Shown in pieces: positions 12,163 to 24,751 of a stretch of 64,000 nt of DNA. Every line of letters begins with the position of its first letter. Within the stretch, counting starts at the first letter, position 1. Origin of the DNA: Ditylenchus dipsaci. Lineage: Eukaryota > Nematoda > Chromadorea > Rhabditida > Anguinidae. The translations under genes and the position numbers were made by a program. The notes beneath the pieces were generated by a model, which saw only the letters and a program-made list of their open reading frames with translations, did not search any database and was not told the origin of the DNA. Location: NCBI GenBank assembly GCA_004194705.1, contig SADC01000846.1:62001-126000 (forward strand). The letters are read 5' to 3'.

Positions 12163-14315
12163 GCAACCTGGTCACGAGTGGACTATTCTGGTTTTATTTC
12201 AATGAGATTGAAATCAACACAATTATATAAAAGTTCAGATATTTTTTTAGAAAAAAAAGACTCGTCAAAGTTTTGGCTATCTTTTGATAGGGACATGGAC
12301 AATTCGCCTCCAGGACAATTCGCCTCCGGGCCAATTCGCCTCCAGGGACAATTCGCCTCCAGGGACAATTCGCCTCCAGGACAATTCGCCTCCGGGTCAC
12401 TTCGCCTCCAGGGACAATTCGCCTCCAGGACAATTCGCCTCCAGGACAATTCGCCTCCAGGGACAATTCGCCTCCAGGACAATTCGCCTCCAGGACAATT
12501 CGCCTCCGGGCCGATTCGCCTCCGGGACAATTCGCCTCCAATTACATTTTTATTTCCTGCCCAGTCTGTCAGTACACTCCACGAACAATAAGCTTATTCT
12601 TAGTTTTTATTTTTGCAGTTAAGGTAATGTTGTAGTTGTATTCGAATCATTTTTTGAACTTTTCTGTCAATCCATCACCGGATCGCCCTAATTTTCTCAT
12701 GTTGTTGTCCACATGGTTCATTTAGATGGTCCACTTGGATCATGGAAGTCTCCAGCTAGTCAAAAAAAAATTCAGCCACTAAAGTTACTCAAATTTAGAT
12801 ACGTTCATCAAAACAGCTAGTTATATAAAATATCTCAGATTTAGATGGTTTAGATAAACTGACAAACATTTGACCAAATGGACACTCATATGAACCAAGT
12901 GGATACCCACGTCGTGTGTTTGGTGTTGCATCTCTTTTTTAAATTGAATTTTATACCACGTATTCACCGGAAACCTGTATAAAATGGACAATTGCTCCCT
13001 GTTCATAAAGGCATTCTTACCCTGCTCAGATAATAGAGACAACAATTATTTGACTTCAAAATTTATCAGGCTATAACCAACTTTAGCTGCCTTTCTTTTG
13101 ATCCAAGTGGACGACCACATGGTTTAGTTAGTGCATGGATTATCCATGAGAACTAAAGTTGGATCATAGAAAACATTTTAAATTTTAAAAGTTCTTTACA
13201 AGACGAAAATATTAATATCCGGGCTAAATTGAACTATACCCCCACATCACTACCTGAGTACAACAAAATCAAGTGGTCGTCAATTCGGTGCAAATTTTTT
13301 TACGTTTTTCATATTCCGAAACCTGTTTTCTGGACTAATTGGGCATGCTGAAGATGGTTCAATAATAGTAAAAGAAGGTTTTGTATGGTATTTTTAGTTA
13401 TTGGAAATAATTGAAGTTGCCAAAAACTAGAAAATAGCTTACAAACGGCATTTCACCACTGTCAAACCATCTTCAGCATTCCCGAGTTAGTCCAGAAAAT
13501 AGGTTTTGGAACCCAAAAAAGTAAAAAAAAATTTTGCTCCAAGTGGACGATCACTTGGTTGGTTGGTTCAGACTACAAAATTTTTCAAAATTACGAATTT
13601 GAAAAGTGTGGACCATTTTGTATGTGGACCAATTTGGTATGGATCAGTTCGGTGTGGATCGATTCGCTTAACGCCCGTAAATGAATATACACCTGGACGA
13701 GGGATACCTACCTATAATTGTGGGGATCGGTTCAGTGAACTCAAAATTTTGATATTATCAAACCTGATTCACCACATGATTTTACATTTGACAGCATGGT
13801 TGGTTTTCGATTTGATTTTTTTCAAATTTTCAGGCCGTCCACGTGAACATACACCTGACCTAAAGGTACCTACCCTGGGTTTGGGGTTCGGATGGGTGAA
13901 ATCGCGGTTTCGGTCCTATCAAATAGGATTTACCACACAATTTCACGTCGAAAATAAGGGTTTGAATGTGTATGTTGACTGTGACTTTTCAAAGATTACT
14001 TCTACTACTTTTTTTGTACCGGAGGCGAATTGTCCCGGGAGGCGAATCGGCCCGGAGGAGAATTGTCCTGGAGGTGAATTGTCCTGGAAGCGAATTGTCC
14101 CGGGAGGCGAATCGCCCGGAGGCGAATTGTCCTGGAGGCGAATTGTCCCTGGAGGCGAATTGTCCCGGAGGCGAATCGGCCCGGAGGCGAATTGTCCCGG
14201 AGGCGAATTGTCGCGGACCCCTTTGATATACAATGTGCACGAAAATTAGGTTCAAAAATACTGATTTAAATCCTATTGTAATAAAACCAGAATCGTCCAC
14301 TCGTGACCAGGTTGC
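12163..14315. mobile_element. Large inverted-repeat element with GGACAATTCGCCTCCA arrays
   Basis: Outer inverted repeats of about 50 bp start GCAACCTGGTCACGAGTGGA at 12163 and are mirrored at 14265-14315. Just inside, a tandem array of a 15-17 bp word, GGACAATTCGCCTCCA, fills about 12298-12541. The same word in reverse fills about 14020-14215. The interior holds copies of the CATGCTGAAGATGG MITE family and a unit related to the satellite at 53.9 kb. Long open frames across the arrays are a by-product of the repeat period. No clear target duplication was found. Confidence 0.75.
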
Positions 14316-15660
14316 CAGCATACTTCTTCAATCCTCTCAAAAAAAGGAAAACACAGTCTTACCTGTAATCTAACACTTATGCTTGATACAGCTTTTCTTG
14401 CTCTATCATGAGACAGTTTTATTTTATTAAAACGTCCTATAAATTTCTGAGAAAAACACGGAACCAAGCCATGACCACCCGAATTTTCGTCCAAAAAGCA
14501 CCTGGTTTTTGGTGGGTTTTGGGTAAAATTGTTTCGGCTTAAATTTTTCAGAATTGGTTGTTGTCTCGTGAGTCTTGGCACTAGTTCTGTTGAATTTTTC
14601 TCGCTGATCATTTTGGTATATTGAAAACCAAAATATTGGAGAAAGTCGTCCAAAGTTGCCGACTTTTATAAGTCTAACCAGATAAATAAGTCTAACCAGG
14701 TATCCTTCAAATTTCGATACCAGGAAAACAGCTGGTCTCACTTCTTCTCCTTAATTTCTGAGTGACTTTTGTTGAATTTTTGTGCTGATTTTTTGCCTAT
14801 CTCGTAGCTCTTGAGTTTCTCTTCAAATATTGACCAGGCATTGAGCAGTTATAAACAGCTGCGACACGCTCTTCAGCTGCTTTAAGTGGAAATCTGACAG
14901 GTCAGAAAATGGTGGTTTTCTGAGTTGGACGCTGGTTGTCCAAGTTTTTGCAGACAGATTGCAGAACATGTACACTCATTAGAAAGAGCAGATTGCGGCG
15001 GTCATTTGGACATATGACACTCATAAATGTGTCTTGCAAGAAATTTCTGTACATTTGGAGAAGATGTCCTAGGATGACGTCATTTATGAAAAATTTAAAC
15101 CTCATTTTGCCGACTTTTTCCATCGGTTAGGAGAAAACGACCGGCACCAAAAGAATCAGCATGAAAAACTGTGCTAGAATAAACGAAAGTCACGAACGGC
15201 CTTTCTAGTGTTAAGCTGAATTTTTATGGAATTTTATAGTTTGTTACTTTGATATTTTTATTTCACAATAAATGTTATGATTTTTAATTAAAAATACAAA
15301 TAAAAATAAATAAAATATAAAAAATAACGAAATAACGAAATAAAAAATTCCATAAAAAATCAGCTTGGGGGACCAAGGCGAATTTCTGGCTGACGTAGGG
15401 TGCAATCGAGTGGGTGGCGTATAGTGCAAGTGCTCCAAAAAAGCAGCTTTGCAAAATATTTATTTTGCCCTGAGATACAGCTCGGGTTTCTCGGTTTATT
15501 AGTAAAAAATACGGTAGTTTTTATCTGCCCTAAATGGGTTTCTATCTTATCAATCAGATTTGACGTTTCTAACCTTAAAGTCTTTATTATATTTTTATAG
15601 GGTCAATTTATTAGTAATTATTCTTATGTATTATTCCTTTATGCTCAAGTTTCGCCATCA
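14316..15660. other. Region without a recognised gene
   Basis: Several reverse-strand frames (14273-14741, 14902-15123) overlap in different frames and show no domain, splice structure or family resemblance. I could not define a gene or a bounded repeat here. Confidence 0.35.
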
Positions 15661-15741
15661 GTTATTCAAATTGATTGGGAAGTCTTCTTTGTTGGCCAAA
15701 TTATTTTGCAGACCTCAGCAAACGGACGTTGAAAAACCAGA

Positions 15742-16518
15742 GTGGAGCGTCGAAAACATTTACCAGGTTTTCAGTTTTTTTCACGCCCTCTCCTAGAGAA
15801 GATACCGATGGCAGTGAAGAATCGTCGACTTTCTTATTTCCTGAATCAAAATTTTGGATATGCACCCTACAGAGTATTTCGCTCGCTGCAGATTCGAATC
15901 AATCTTTGTGGTATTCAACTGATCTGTTGCAAATATTTGACTGAAATGGGCATCATAGTATCTTATGAATGGTTAAGCACTTACCAGAGTATTTGGTTCG
16001 AATTTGTGAATATAGAGCTGGCTCCTAAATTCAGTGGACACCAAGCCAACATTCTTACTCAAATTTGTTCTCTGAATAAATACTGGAAAAATGAGGATTT
16101 GACTGTATCATTATTGCCGTATAAAGGCCTTGATAATGTATCTTCAGTTGAGCAGGAAAGATACGAAGATCTTCTAGACAAAATACTTCGTTCATCCAAC
16201 ATAATGACTTGTAGATATTTAAGTGTTAGAGTAAAATATGGCAAGGTTGGAAGTCCCCTGCACTCCTACCCTCTTCTCCACCGCAGGCAGCAGTTAATAC
16301 TCACTCAGATGGATTGGAATATTGTATTAGAACAAGTGGTTGATTATTTGCACATTAATGAAATATTTGACAGTAAAGTGATCATTGTACTTGACTTTGA
16401 CAATCAGAAAACTGCTAATTTGTTATTGAAAAGCGTTAAAAAGGTTAGTATTAAAGATAAAAGTCTAAGTCTTCAATTTATTCCCTTTTTTAATGAGAAA
16501 AATAAGACAAGTGGATAA
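15742..16518 (+). CDS. Hypothetical protein, 258-codon open frame
   Basis: This is the longest non-repetitive open frame in the window. The 5' third is basic (MERRKHLPGF start, KNRRLSYFLNQNFGY). The remainder is a normal mixture of residues with KYWKNEDLTVSLLPY, YEDLLDKILRSSN and a final hydrophobic KVIIVLDFDNQKTANLL. No signal peptide, membrane segment or catalytic motif is evident, and I do not recognise the family. The residue mix favours a real exon over chance, but the start is uncertain: the frame may begin downstream of an acceptor rather than at this ATG. It ends TGG ATA AAA with a stop just before 16520. Confidence 0.4.
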   Translation: MERRKHLPGFQFFSRPLLEKIPMAVKNRRLSYFLNQNFGYAPYRVFRSLQIRINLCGIQLICCKYLTEMGIIVSYEWLSTYQSIWFEFVNIELAPKFSGHQANILTQICSLNKYWKNEDLTVSLLPYKGLDNVSSVEQERYEDLLDKILRSSNIMTCRYLSVRVKYGKVGSPLHSYPLLHRRQQLILTQMDWNIVLEQVVDYLHINEIFDSKVIIVLDFDNQKTANLLLKSVKKVSIKDKSLSLQFIPFFNEKNKTSG

Positions 16519-16965
16519 AATATTAGAGGCTGAACTTTAGAAAAATTTATTAACACACCAAAACCTCACGGTGAGACCAGCCGCTTTTGGTGCAGAATTT
16601 CCTGAAAAAACCCAATATGCAAACCGTTTTTCAAAAAATCTGGTCGAGCTCGAAATTTCAACCAGTTTCTGAATTACGTCAAATGTGACTTAAGTATGTT
16701 CAGAAAATCATTTTGTACTCATATATTTTATATCACATGTACAATTTCTTTAGCTCATTAGAAAATGCAGAAACTCAGTTTAATGACATATTATTGAGAA
16801 AAATTTATGATAACTATATGTAAATCGTTTGACCCAAAGAAACGGCTCTATTCCAGAATGGGGTCCCATGCGGCGGGTGTTGGTGGTTCGCCTTTTTCCC
16901 ATGTTGTTTTTGGGACTTTTTAGGCTTAGGCAAACGTAGGCACGTAGCGCACATTTTCTTATGTC

Positions 16966-17183
16966 TGATTGTTATTTTAAGAATGGCCGCTTTGGGAAAG
17001 AATACGCAATTGTATGTGATCGTATCGTCAGTGATCGTATCGTGTATCGTGATCACATCGTGCACGTCATTCAGTCATTATCTTATAACTTTATCAAGTA
17101 TGATTTGTCTTTTGAACCTGGAAACCGAGGTCACTCAAAATGGCGTATTCTCCCCCAAAGGGCCATTCTTAAAATAACAATCA
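16966..17183. mobile_element. MITE, ends TGATTGTTATTTTAAGAATGG
   Basis: The first ~25 bases (TGATTGTTATTTTAAGAATG) are repeated in inverse at 17160-17183. The 218-bp interior has GATCGTATCGT repeats and is non-coding. It is a typical inverted-repeat miniature element; the target duplication was not resolved. Confidence 0.6.
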
Positions 17184-17712
17184 CGCGTAAATCACATGTC
17201 TCGAAGAGAATCACTCACATAAATTCATGAGTCTAAAAACGATAGGATTGAAAAATTAAGTGTCGAATGCCCCAGGTAACAAGGTGTTGTCCAAAATAAC
17301 AAAAAACCAGTTCTGTTAAAATTTGTTAAAGCCAGTGTTTGTTTTTAGCGATTTAGTGAAGCTACTGTGCCTTGTCCACTTACATTTTCTGCATAGTCCA
17401 GGATTCACATCACGAGTTCATTTTAACTGAATTTGAAGATAATTATGCAATTCAAGAGCGCCTACAAATAGAGATTTCGAAGGAGCCTGCTTACCAACAG
17501 AAATACACCACAACTTATATTGTTCAGCGATTTCTTTGAAATAATGTTTTTTTGTCTAGACTGAAATAATTTAACCCTTAAATGCGCACACCACGATGCA
17601 GCCCTTTTACAAAAATAAATTACATATTTGATTACAAGTCAAATGCGAATATTCCAAAAATGGGCTCGAAAGAATAAAAGTGCAGTATTTGGGTGTCTAA
17701 TATTACTAGGAT

Positions 17713-17760
17713 GTCGAGCGCTCGACTCGAAACTTGAAATTTTCGAGTCAAGCGCTCGAC
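17713..17760. repeat. 48-bp palindrome GTCGAGCGCTCGACTCG
   Basis: GTCGAGCGCTCGACTCGAAA is mirrored within 48 bases and followed by a diverged copy at about 17778-17800. This is the same short-word foldback style as elsewhere in the window, but too short to bound as an element. Confidence 0.5.
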
Positions 17761-18039
17761 GCAAAAACCACCTTTTTTAGCGCTCTACTCGCCGCCGTTG
17801 AAGGGAATTGTTCGAGTTTTTGACAGAAAGTTTCTCAAAACCAAGTTTTCATGCACACCAAACATTTTTATTTAACATTTTATTTAACAAAAAGCTAACA
17901 TCAATCAGCACTACTTAAGGTTAAGATTATTGTTATTGTTTTTTTAACATATCTGAATTAATTAAACACTAACACTACTTAAACACTAAAATAAATAAAT
18001 AACTAGCTCGCGTGGGCCCTACGCTCGCGGCTACGCTGC

Positions 18040-18970
18040 TTGGTGCACCGTACCTCAAACTTTAAGTTACACTAAAATGTATGGTGGGGCATCCCGTCCC
18101 TCCTGGATGGCGTAGGAAAAGTGGACGGTTGGACGGCCGGAGGCAGGTGAAAAAGGTGAAGACGGGACGGCGAAGGACGAAATTATTTAAGCCATCCTCA
18201 AGACAAAAAGACAACCGAAATCATTTTTGCTGCAGGAATTCTGCACTTTTAGCGATTACTGCAATTATCTCATATTCATGCAACATTGCCTGAATATATT
18301 TTCTAATTTTAAAAGGAATGACTAAAAACCTGCACAAAGAAGCATTATAATTAGTGCTGCGTGCGATGCGATATATCGCAAACATCGCAACATCGCACGA
18401 AATTTTGCCTTAAACATCGCATCGCAACATCGCATCGCAAGTCCTCGGACCCAAAACATCGCATCGCAACATCGCAAAAACACAAATGCGCAGCACTAAT
18501 TATAATGACATCATAACTTCTGGAGATCGCCACAACAGCAACCTCTAATACATAAGTGCGAAATTATTAGACCGTTCTGTTTGTTTTCTACAACGAAGAA
18601 CAATTTAATAATGGCGAAAAGAGCACTAAAGAGAGTTTTATTAGAACACTTGCGGCCGACATACTCATAATTTTCCCTTTATCTGGAGCAGTTGAGGGAC
18701 TATTTTCCATTCTTACAATGCACAGTGAGGGCAGAAGGCTGGGCATTGCAACGACGAAAAAACATCTAATAATTATGATGCCCATTATTGTATGCTACCG
18801 TTTCATTATTCGAAAAAAAAAACATTTTATGTTATGGACGGCGGACGGCGGACTACGCAGTAGCCTGCCGGCGAAAGTTTGGACGGCCGGCAGGACGGGC
18901 GGGGAAATTTAAAAAAATGGGACTGCCGGCGGAAATCTCAAAAGACGCGGACGGGACGCCGTACAAATTT
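18040..18970. repeat. GGACGG-word foldback sequence
   Basis: GC-rich runs of GGACGG/CGTCCC words occur at 18085-18180 and 18835-18965, unlike the AT-rich surroundings. They are similar to the words in the element at 40179-40577. The two parts may be the arms of one degenerate element (about 0.9 kb) that later took in the 147-bp MITE at 18352. The ends could not be fixed. Confidence 0.45.
18352..18498. mobile_element. hAT-type MITE, word ACATCGCATCGCA
   Basis: The ends are TAGTGCTGCG and CGCAGCACTA, flanked by a perfect 8-bp duplication ATTATAAT (18344-18351 and 18499-18506). The 147-bp interior is mostly AACATCGCATCGCA-type words. No coding capacity. End sequence and duplication length fit the hAT superfamily. 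Confidence 0.85.
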
Positions 18971-19689
18971 TAGAAATGTGCCCGACTATGGTGGTGGTGT
19001 ATCTGATGATATCGGACCAGACAGTGCCCTCGTTGCTCCATCGATTAAACGGTCAGGTAACCTTCTTTTCTAATAATAAGTGAGTGACATGAGTGAAAAT
19101 CCATATCGGAATAATAACATATCAAATGCTGCGATTGGGGCTCGAAATCCGGAAAATGTCTTGCAATGAAATAAAATTCAGATTATTCTCGGCATTTGTT
19201 GACCCGAGTACAAGTTTTTTTCCATGTTTTTTTTGTTCTCGTCATACATCTGCCAGCTTTGCTGGCGCCGATAAGAATTTGGTCCGGGCCCCATCCCGGT
19301 GGTTTATATGTACATAGTGGTTCGGGCACCATCCTGATGGTTCGGGTGTATCCTGGTTGTTTGGGCTTGACCGCTTACAACTTTGAATAATAATGCTGAT
19401 TGAATTGTTTCGGGCCGCATATGACAATGCTGTTTTTTCTAATTTTTCAGGCTTAAGGCTCAGGCGAGCGTAGTCCATCGTATGTTAGGACGGACTCAAA
19501 CATATCTTAGACTCATGTTCAAGTCCATCCCAGCATAAGCTGGCTACCCTCGCCTAAGCTTGAGCCTAAAAACCACAAAAAATTAACAACAGTGGGGACC
19601 AAGGCAAACCCCCCATCCCGCATTGTAATGTAGGTTTTTTGTGTTTTGTGTGTTATAATAAAGTGAATTCGCAAAAATCTTGAAATTTT

Positions 19690-19840
19690 TATTTCCGTTT
19701 TCGGAGCTCGAAAATTTTCCAAAATCCGAATTCCGAAATCCGATACTTTTTGAGTTCCGAATTCCAAAAAAATAGGTCAAGTTTCGAAATCCGAATTCCG
19801 ATTCCGAAAATTCTGGAGTTCCGATTCCGAATTCCGTTCG
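19690..19840. repeat. ATTCCGAATTCCG word array
   Basis: Degenerate tandem words of the type AAATCCGAATTCCGA and GAGTTCCGATTCC run for about 150 bp. There is no partner array nearby, so this may be one end of a broken foldback element. Confidence 0.5.
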
Positions 19841-20026
19841 CAGACGCAGCCTTGGTTTATATCTTCTGACTTTCTAATACAAATCACAATTTTTATATAC
19901 CGATTCTATGCTTCTATTTGAACTATTCAACAGAGAAAAAGGTCATACTTAGTTAGAGTTCAAATTTGAAAATCATTCAACTATGTCCAATTGCATGCCA
20001 TCCTGCCCAAGGCTGTCCTAGAACTT

Positions 20027-20194
20027 ATCGGTATTATTTTGGAACTAACGTTTTTTGCAATTTTATTTACATGATCATTTACAATCTTATACTCAAAATG
20101 TAGCTCTGCTTCTTAGCGTCCTTTTCAGTATATGGTTGTAAATAAGCATGAAGATAAAAACTGCAAAAAACGTCAGTTCTAAAATAATACCGAT
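20027..20194. mobile_element. 168-bp MITE, ends ATCGGTATTATTTT
   Basis: ATCGGTATTATTTTGGAACT is mirrored near 20171-20194, and the arms extend through ACGTTTTTTGCA. Non-coding, inverted-repeat miniature element. Confidence 0.65.
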
Positions 20195-20589
20195 ATCCTA
20201 CCTCTCAAAAATACTCATGTCTTCCCTGCTCAAACCTTCACGAGCTACTCACTTTTCTTAAGTGGTTTTGCTGTTGAAATTTTTCATTTGATTCTTTATG
20301 AAATTTCGACTCTAGAAAGTAACTAAACGCGTTGAGAAATAAATAAAGTGGGTTGAAGTTCAGGGGATATAAAACTACGCATCATTTTAGCTGCTTTCCT
20401 TTCATTTCGATGGTCATTTGCTTGAAATTGCAAATTAAAGCGGTTGGTGTCATATAGCAGTGCTGGAAATGATTCCAATCGATTCCTCGATAGTCTTTGG
20501 CCCTTGACGACAGTGAATTTAACGAAAAATAAATAAGGTGTGCACCTAGCGGGATAAGACCAGTCGACCTACCATTCACCCACCCCCCC

Positions 20590-21020
20590 CCCCTTCCTAA
20601 AAGGGGCATTTTCACGCGTTCAAATTTCAGCCCCGCCAATTCAAAATTTTCTCCTAATCGTTGGATTTCTGTTCGAATTTTTCGATTGGGTTACTAACTG
20701 TTGTAATGGTATATGAATTATAATATGATATGGACCTAATGGGATGGAACACGCGTTTATGTGGTTCTCAAGACTAATAGCACACAATAATAACAGAGAA
20801 CAATTTATAGCACAACACGACAATAACACTACCAAAGAATAACTGATGAAATAGGGAATTCTATGCAGTCACATAGAATTCCATGCGAGACAAAAAGAGT
20901 ATTCAAATTAATCCTCACAACACTAACAAAATAAATAATTAAATTTAGGCCTTGTTTTGTACAAATTCGTACAAAAATTCTATGATAATGAAATTTTTTG
21001 AATTGTTCGGGCCCAATTTT
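20590..21020. repeat. Diverged MITE with GGGGCAT end and CGCCAATTCAAA block
   Basis: AAAAGGGGCATTTTCACGCG at the left and CGCGTGAGGATGCCCCTTTA at the right form a loose inverted repeat of about 430 bp. The block CGCCAATTCAAAATTTTC is shared with elements at 52.65, 61.2 and 62.3 kb. This is an old copy with low arm similarity. Confidence 0.5.
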
Positions 21021-21449
21021 GAACGCGTGAGGATGCCCCTTTAAATAGGAAAAAGACGGCTCGGTGCTCTTCCCACTTCTCCTGCTCACTTTGCATAACC
21101 TTCATATTCATCTGATTTTTATTCTTGGAGATGGATAGGGCAGCACAACAAAACTCCATCCGCCAGATCTTGAAAGAAAATTTTCGGGAGTTTTCAATTA
21201 GCGGGCATCTTAAAGAAATTAGCGGGCATTTTTCAAAGATCAACGGGCATAATTAAATGCCAGCCTTTCCTCAACCTCAGTGAGCAAAAATATAATCTTT
21301 TTATTTTCAAAATAGCTACGGGAAATATCTTTACCGTTAATTTTGCATTTCATAGGTAATTTCATCATTAATTTCTTTGAAATTGTCAATATCTTCGGCT
21401 ATCTTCCTTCTATTTCGACATGATAGTTTGAAACAAAATTCGGTTTCAC

Positions 21450-24306
21450 GGGATCCTCCTCTTCAGTTTGGCTGTTGAAGCCATAGTCGGCGTCAAGGAT
21501 TCGAACAGATCTTTGAACCCGGGAGAAATTGGAACATTTATTGGGAGAACTTTAGCGAGGGCAGCTTTCGGCAGTGATCTGAAAGATCATTAAATAAATC
21601 GACGTGAAAGGCTTTGAATATAGAGTGTTTTTGACGGACAAGAGAAGAGTGCGCCAAATTTTAATTTGCTATATTTGGCAGGATTTGAATTGTCGCAAAG
21701 TTATTTGTCGTACTCTTTTCCTGCCCGTTATAACTAGATGAAACCACCAAGATACATCATCTCTGCTATATATTTATGACAGGGTGTTTCAATCATTTTA
21801 AAACCATAACTTTTTTGCAGATCAAATTTTAAATTCTGTAAACACATATTAACTCAGAATTTCATAAGAACTTTACTGGTTATAATGTCGCTAGCAAGAT
21901 GTGTAGCTTGGTCCCCCTGTGGTCTGGGCCTGGTCTGTGAACGGCGTTTGGATGAGTAAGGCTTTAACCACAGGGCACCAAATAGCGTTTTTGACATCGT
22001 ATACCAAAAAAATCTAGTCCTGAGATTTGCGATCTAAGTTGATGCTAAAAACAATGTTCTAAAATTTTAAAAACCTGAGATCCTTTCGGTCCCTATATTA
22101 TAAAGTGGCTAATATAACAAAAACAATCCTTCTAAGAGATGGTACACACAGAGGCTGCCTACATAGGCAGTGGTGCTTTTAGTCATACACAAGTTGAAAC
22201 TTACGGCAAGTCTCTAAACTCAGGCAAACGCACGCAGTACTAAAACCAGAAAAATTAAATAATACAAACAAGCTATGCAATAAACTTACGATAAAGTCAT
22301 TTTGTTTATTGACTCGCTCAAAAGATTTCTTGATATCAGCCATGAGTACTGAGAACTGGCTAGAATCAGTCAGGTAAACACTTGCCCGGTCCATTAAACG
22401 TGTGGCTTCTTTGAGTCTGACCAATTGCTCTCCTATGTTTTTGGCTTCTCCAGCCACATTGGACTGGTGATATTGGGCAATGCTGGCATAGGCTAGGGAT
22501 TTACCGGAGACGGTTTTTATCCATTCCTGAATTAGAAGATTATTTATAGTTGTGGCGAAAAGTAAAGTATTTACCTTTTCCAATACTCCTTTGACAATAT
22601 CAAGGGACATGGCTTTCTGGCACTGCTGGTAGAACTCAGCACATTGGCTCGAAATTTTGACTAATGCAAGCTGGTTTATTTGATCTGAAACATACTTTTC
22701 TAGTGAAAAAGTGGAACGTGGTATCTATTTTTCGTATCTTTCAGGACTAAACCAATAAATTTTCTTTGAGTCTATAGTCTTGGGGTGGATTAAGAGATAT
22801 GGACCAGGGATGTATCCGTTTGTTTATTTTTATATAACGCACTTGTGAAAAGTCTATAAAACAGGGTGTTAAAAATATTTTTCAAAAATGACTCACATTT
22901 TGAGTAAAAAAATTACAAATTTTCATGAGAGTCAAGTTCTGATGAATTGGACAGCTCCAACAAAAAGTCGAACACCGGTTACCAAATACCAAGAGCAAAA
23001 ATGTTAGGTCAAAATCCAAGCTACACCATCTGAGCCGACCATCGCAAAATTTTTTTCTTATTTGAACTCACCTTTGGCTGCCTTGGTGTAAATAGCCTCC
23101 TGTGCCTGAGCCAACATTAACAAAGAAAGTGCAGAGAGAGTATCTGGCATCAAATCCGTTGTAGGCTCATGTTTAACCTGAAAATTTAGTCAGTAAGCAT
23201 TTTGCCATGTACATCCAAATATCGTTTACGCACTAGTCCAAACACACTATCCTTCAAATAGGAAAAGACGCCAGCCGCCTGTTGAAACAGTTTGGCCATA
23301 GCCTTCAAGCCCTCATCTGTGCAGTCTGGTTGGGCAGTGGCAATAGAAGACATCAGCGCTCCACAATTAAATAGCACGCACGCACGCTCGAATGAAGTGT
23401 CACTGATGGCTGAAACAGGTTAGATTTGAGATGGAAAAAACTTTTTTTTCAGTGCTGCCCTAACCCAAGTAACACAAATATCCAAGGTCAAAAATATTCA
23501 AATATTCTAACTCCTATGCCACCGCCCTTCCAAATAGGTCAACCCCAAAAACTCTTTTTTAAGGACCATACTTGCTGACGAAAATGAAAATTTGACAAAT
23601 TCAAATGCGCGCGGGACACTTCTCTTTCGTCTCTCCCTCTACTCTTTTGAGTCGCTTGAAATAACTCCAAAGATTAGAGTGCGAGACAAAAGAGAAGTGT
23701 CCCGCGCGCATTTGAATTTTCCAAATTTTCATTTTCGACAACAAGTATGGTCCTTTAAGAGGCCAACTAGCTTTAGTAATCCTGTTTCGAAAAATAACCG
23801 GGAAGCTCGAGTGAAGAAAAATAAGTCAGTTGTGAGGTAAGCGGGTGGGTTTATTATAAGCAATATTCAAAGAGGGGCAAAAAAAGAGGCAAAGAGTGTA
23901 CTTGAACAGTGTAGAACACTTACTCAAAGAAGCACGGGGGAAAATAACAGAAGGTTTGGTGAAAGCATCCTTCCACTTGCAACTGATAGGATTATGAGTC
24001 TGATTGACAGGGAACTTGTTCTCCACCACACACAACTGGTCGTAATAGCTAAAATAACAGTTTAGAATGCGAAATAAACTTAAAAAGGAAAGTAAAATAC
24101 CGAGTAATCACATCTAAAGAGCTCTGATGTCTGGGCAACGGTTGAATGCAGGCTTGGTTTCGCAGTTTGTTCAGCTCCACAATTCCTTCATTGATTTGTG
24201 TCCTGAGGTCGTCTCTCATGAACACAGGGTAAATCGATGCTTGAAGTGGCCTCACTAGATCCACTTCGATCGTCGACTTCAGAGGGACACACAGGAAATG
24301 GACCAT
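21450..24306 (-). CDS. PDCD6IP: ALIX-like Bro1-domain ESCRT protein (N-terminal part)
   Basis: Reverse-strand exons: 24306-24101, 24048-23924, 23409-23234, 23177-23072, 22684-22575, 22526-22290, and a later one at about 21578-21450. Together they spell most of a Bro1 domain. Visible blocks are MVHFLCVPLKSTIEVDLVRP at the start, CKWKDAF, ERACVLFNCGALMSSIA, LSALSLLMLAQAQEAIYTKA, YASIAQYHQSNVAGEAKNIG and, in the last exon, LPINVPISPGFKDLFESL, as at the end of ALIX Bro1. ALIX recruits ESCRT-III through CHMP4 for budding, abscission and membrane repair. The first block fits ALIX better than HD-PTP or BROX. A short exon between 22290 and 21578 and the V-domain and Pro-rich exons were not located; they may lie past repeats or be missing. 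A splice acceptor (TTTTTTCAG) abuts the start codon. Confidence 0.85.
23559..23758. mobile_element. MITE in ALIX intron, ends TTAAGGACCAT
   Basis: A 200-bp inverted-repeat element whose arms contain GGACCATACTTG, AATTCAAATGCGCGCGGGA and CACTTCTCTTTCGTCT, mirrored at 23690-23758. The GGACCAT end and the TCTCTTTCGTCT core recur at 61231-61423. Non-coding. Confidence 0.7.
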
Positions 24307-24326
24307 CTGAAAAAATGGCATTGATA

Positions 24327-24524
24327 CAGGGCTGCCATCTCAAAATTAAAAAAAGGACATTTGGTCAAAAACAGGAATTTGAAGGAAAAAGTCCATTTTA
24401 TCTAGTGCTTATTGCCATTTTGAAGCTAAATAATGAAGGTTTTGACTAAAACTTCGAAAATAAAAAAAGATTTGGGGTCCCAAAAAAGGACAAATCTTTT
24501 TAAAAAGGACATATGGCAGCCCTG
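24327..24524. mobile_element. hAT-type MITE just upstream of ALIX
   Basis: The ends are CAGGGCTGCCAT and ATGGCAGCCCTG, with a perfect 8-bp duplication CATTGATA (24319-24326 and 24525-24532). The interior has AAAAAGGACA words in both arms. The element begins 20 bp from the ALIX start codon on the upstream side, so it must lie in the outron or last 5' intron. Confidence 0.85.
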
Positions 24525-24751
24525 CATTGATAAGTAGGGAAAGGGTTTCACTGATTAGTTTTAAAGAAATAAACTCTTTGTTTGGAGAACAGAAGAAAAC
24601 CAAGTCTTTATCTATGCTATTATGGATAAATGTTAATGAATATTCACGATGAATGAATCATCTTCCACGCCAATCTTGGTGATAATATTCCACCTGATAA
24701 GAGATAATAATTGATAATGATAATAAATAAATACTCTTGCTTGACTATCTA

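Noticed and set aside
12178..12622. Long open frames on both strands rich in NSPPGQFAS and EANCPGGELS repeats
   Set aside because: They translate a 15-17 bp tandem word in several frames. The word length is not a multiple of three and the frames have no conserved protein character.
20980..21243. Possible ALIX V-domain exon on the reverse strand (frame with NMKVMQSEQEKWEEHR)
   Set aside because: It lies partly in a diverged MITE, the splice sites are unclear, and I see no convincing match to the ALIX V domain.
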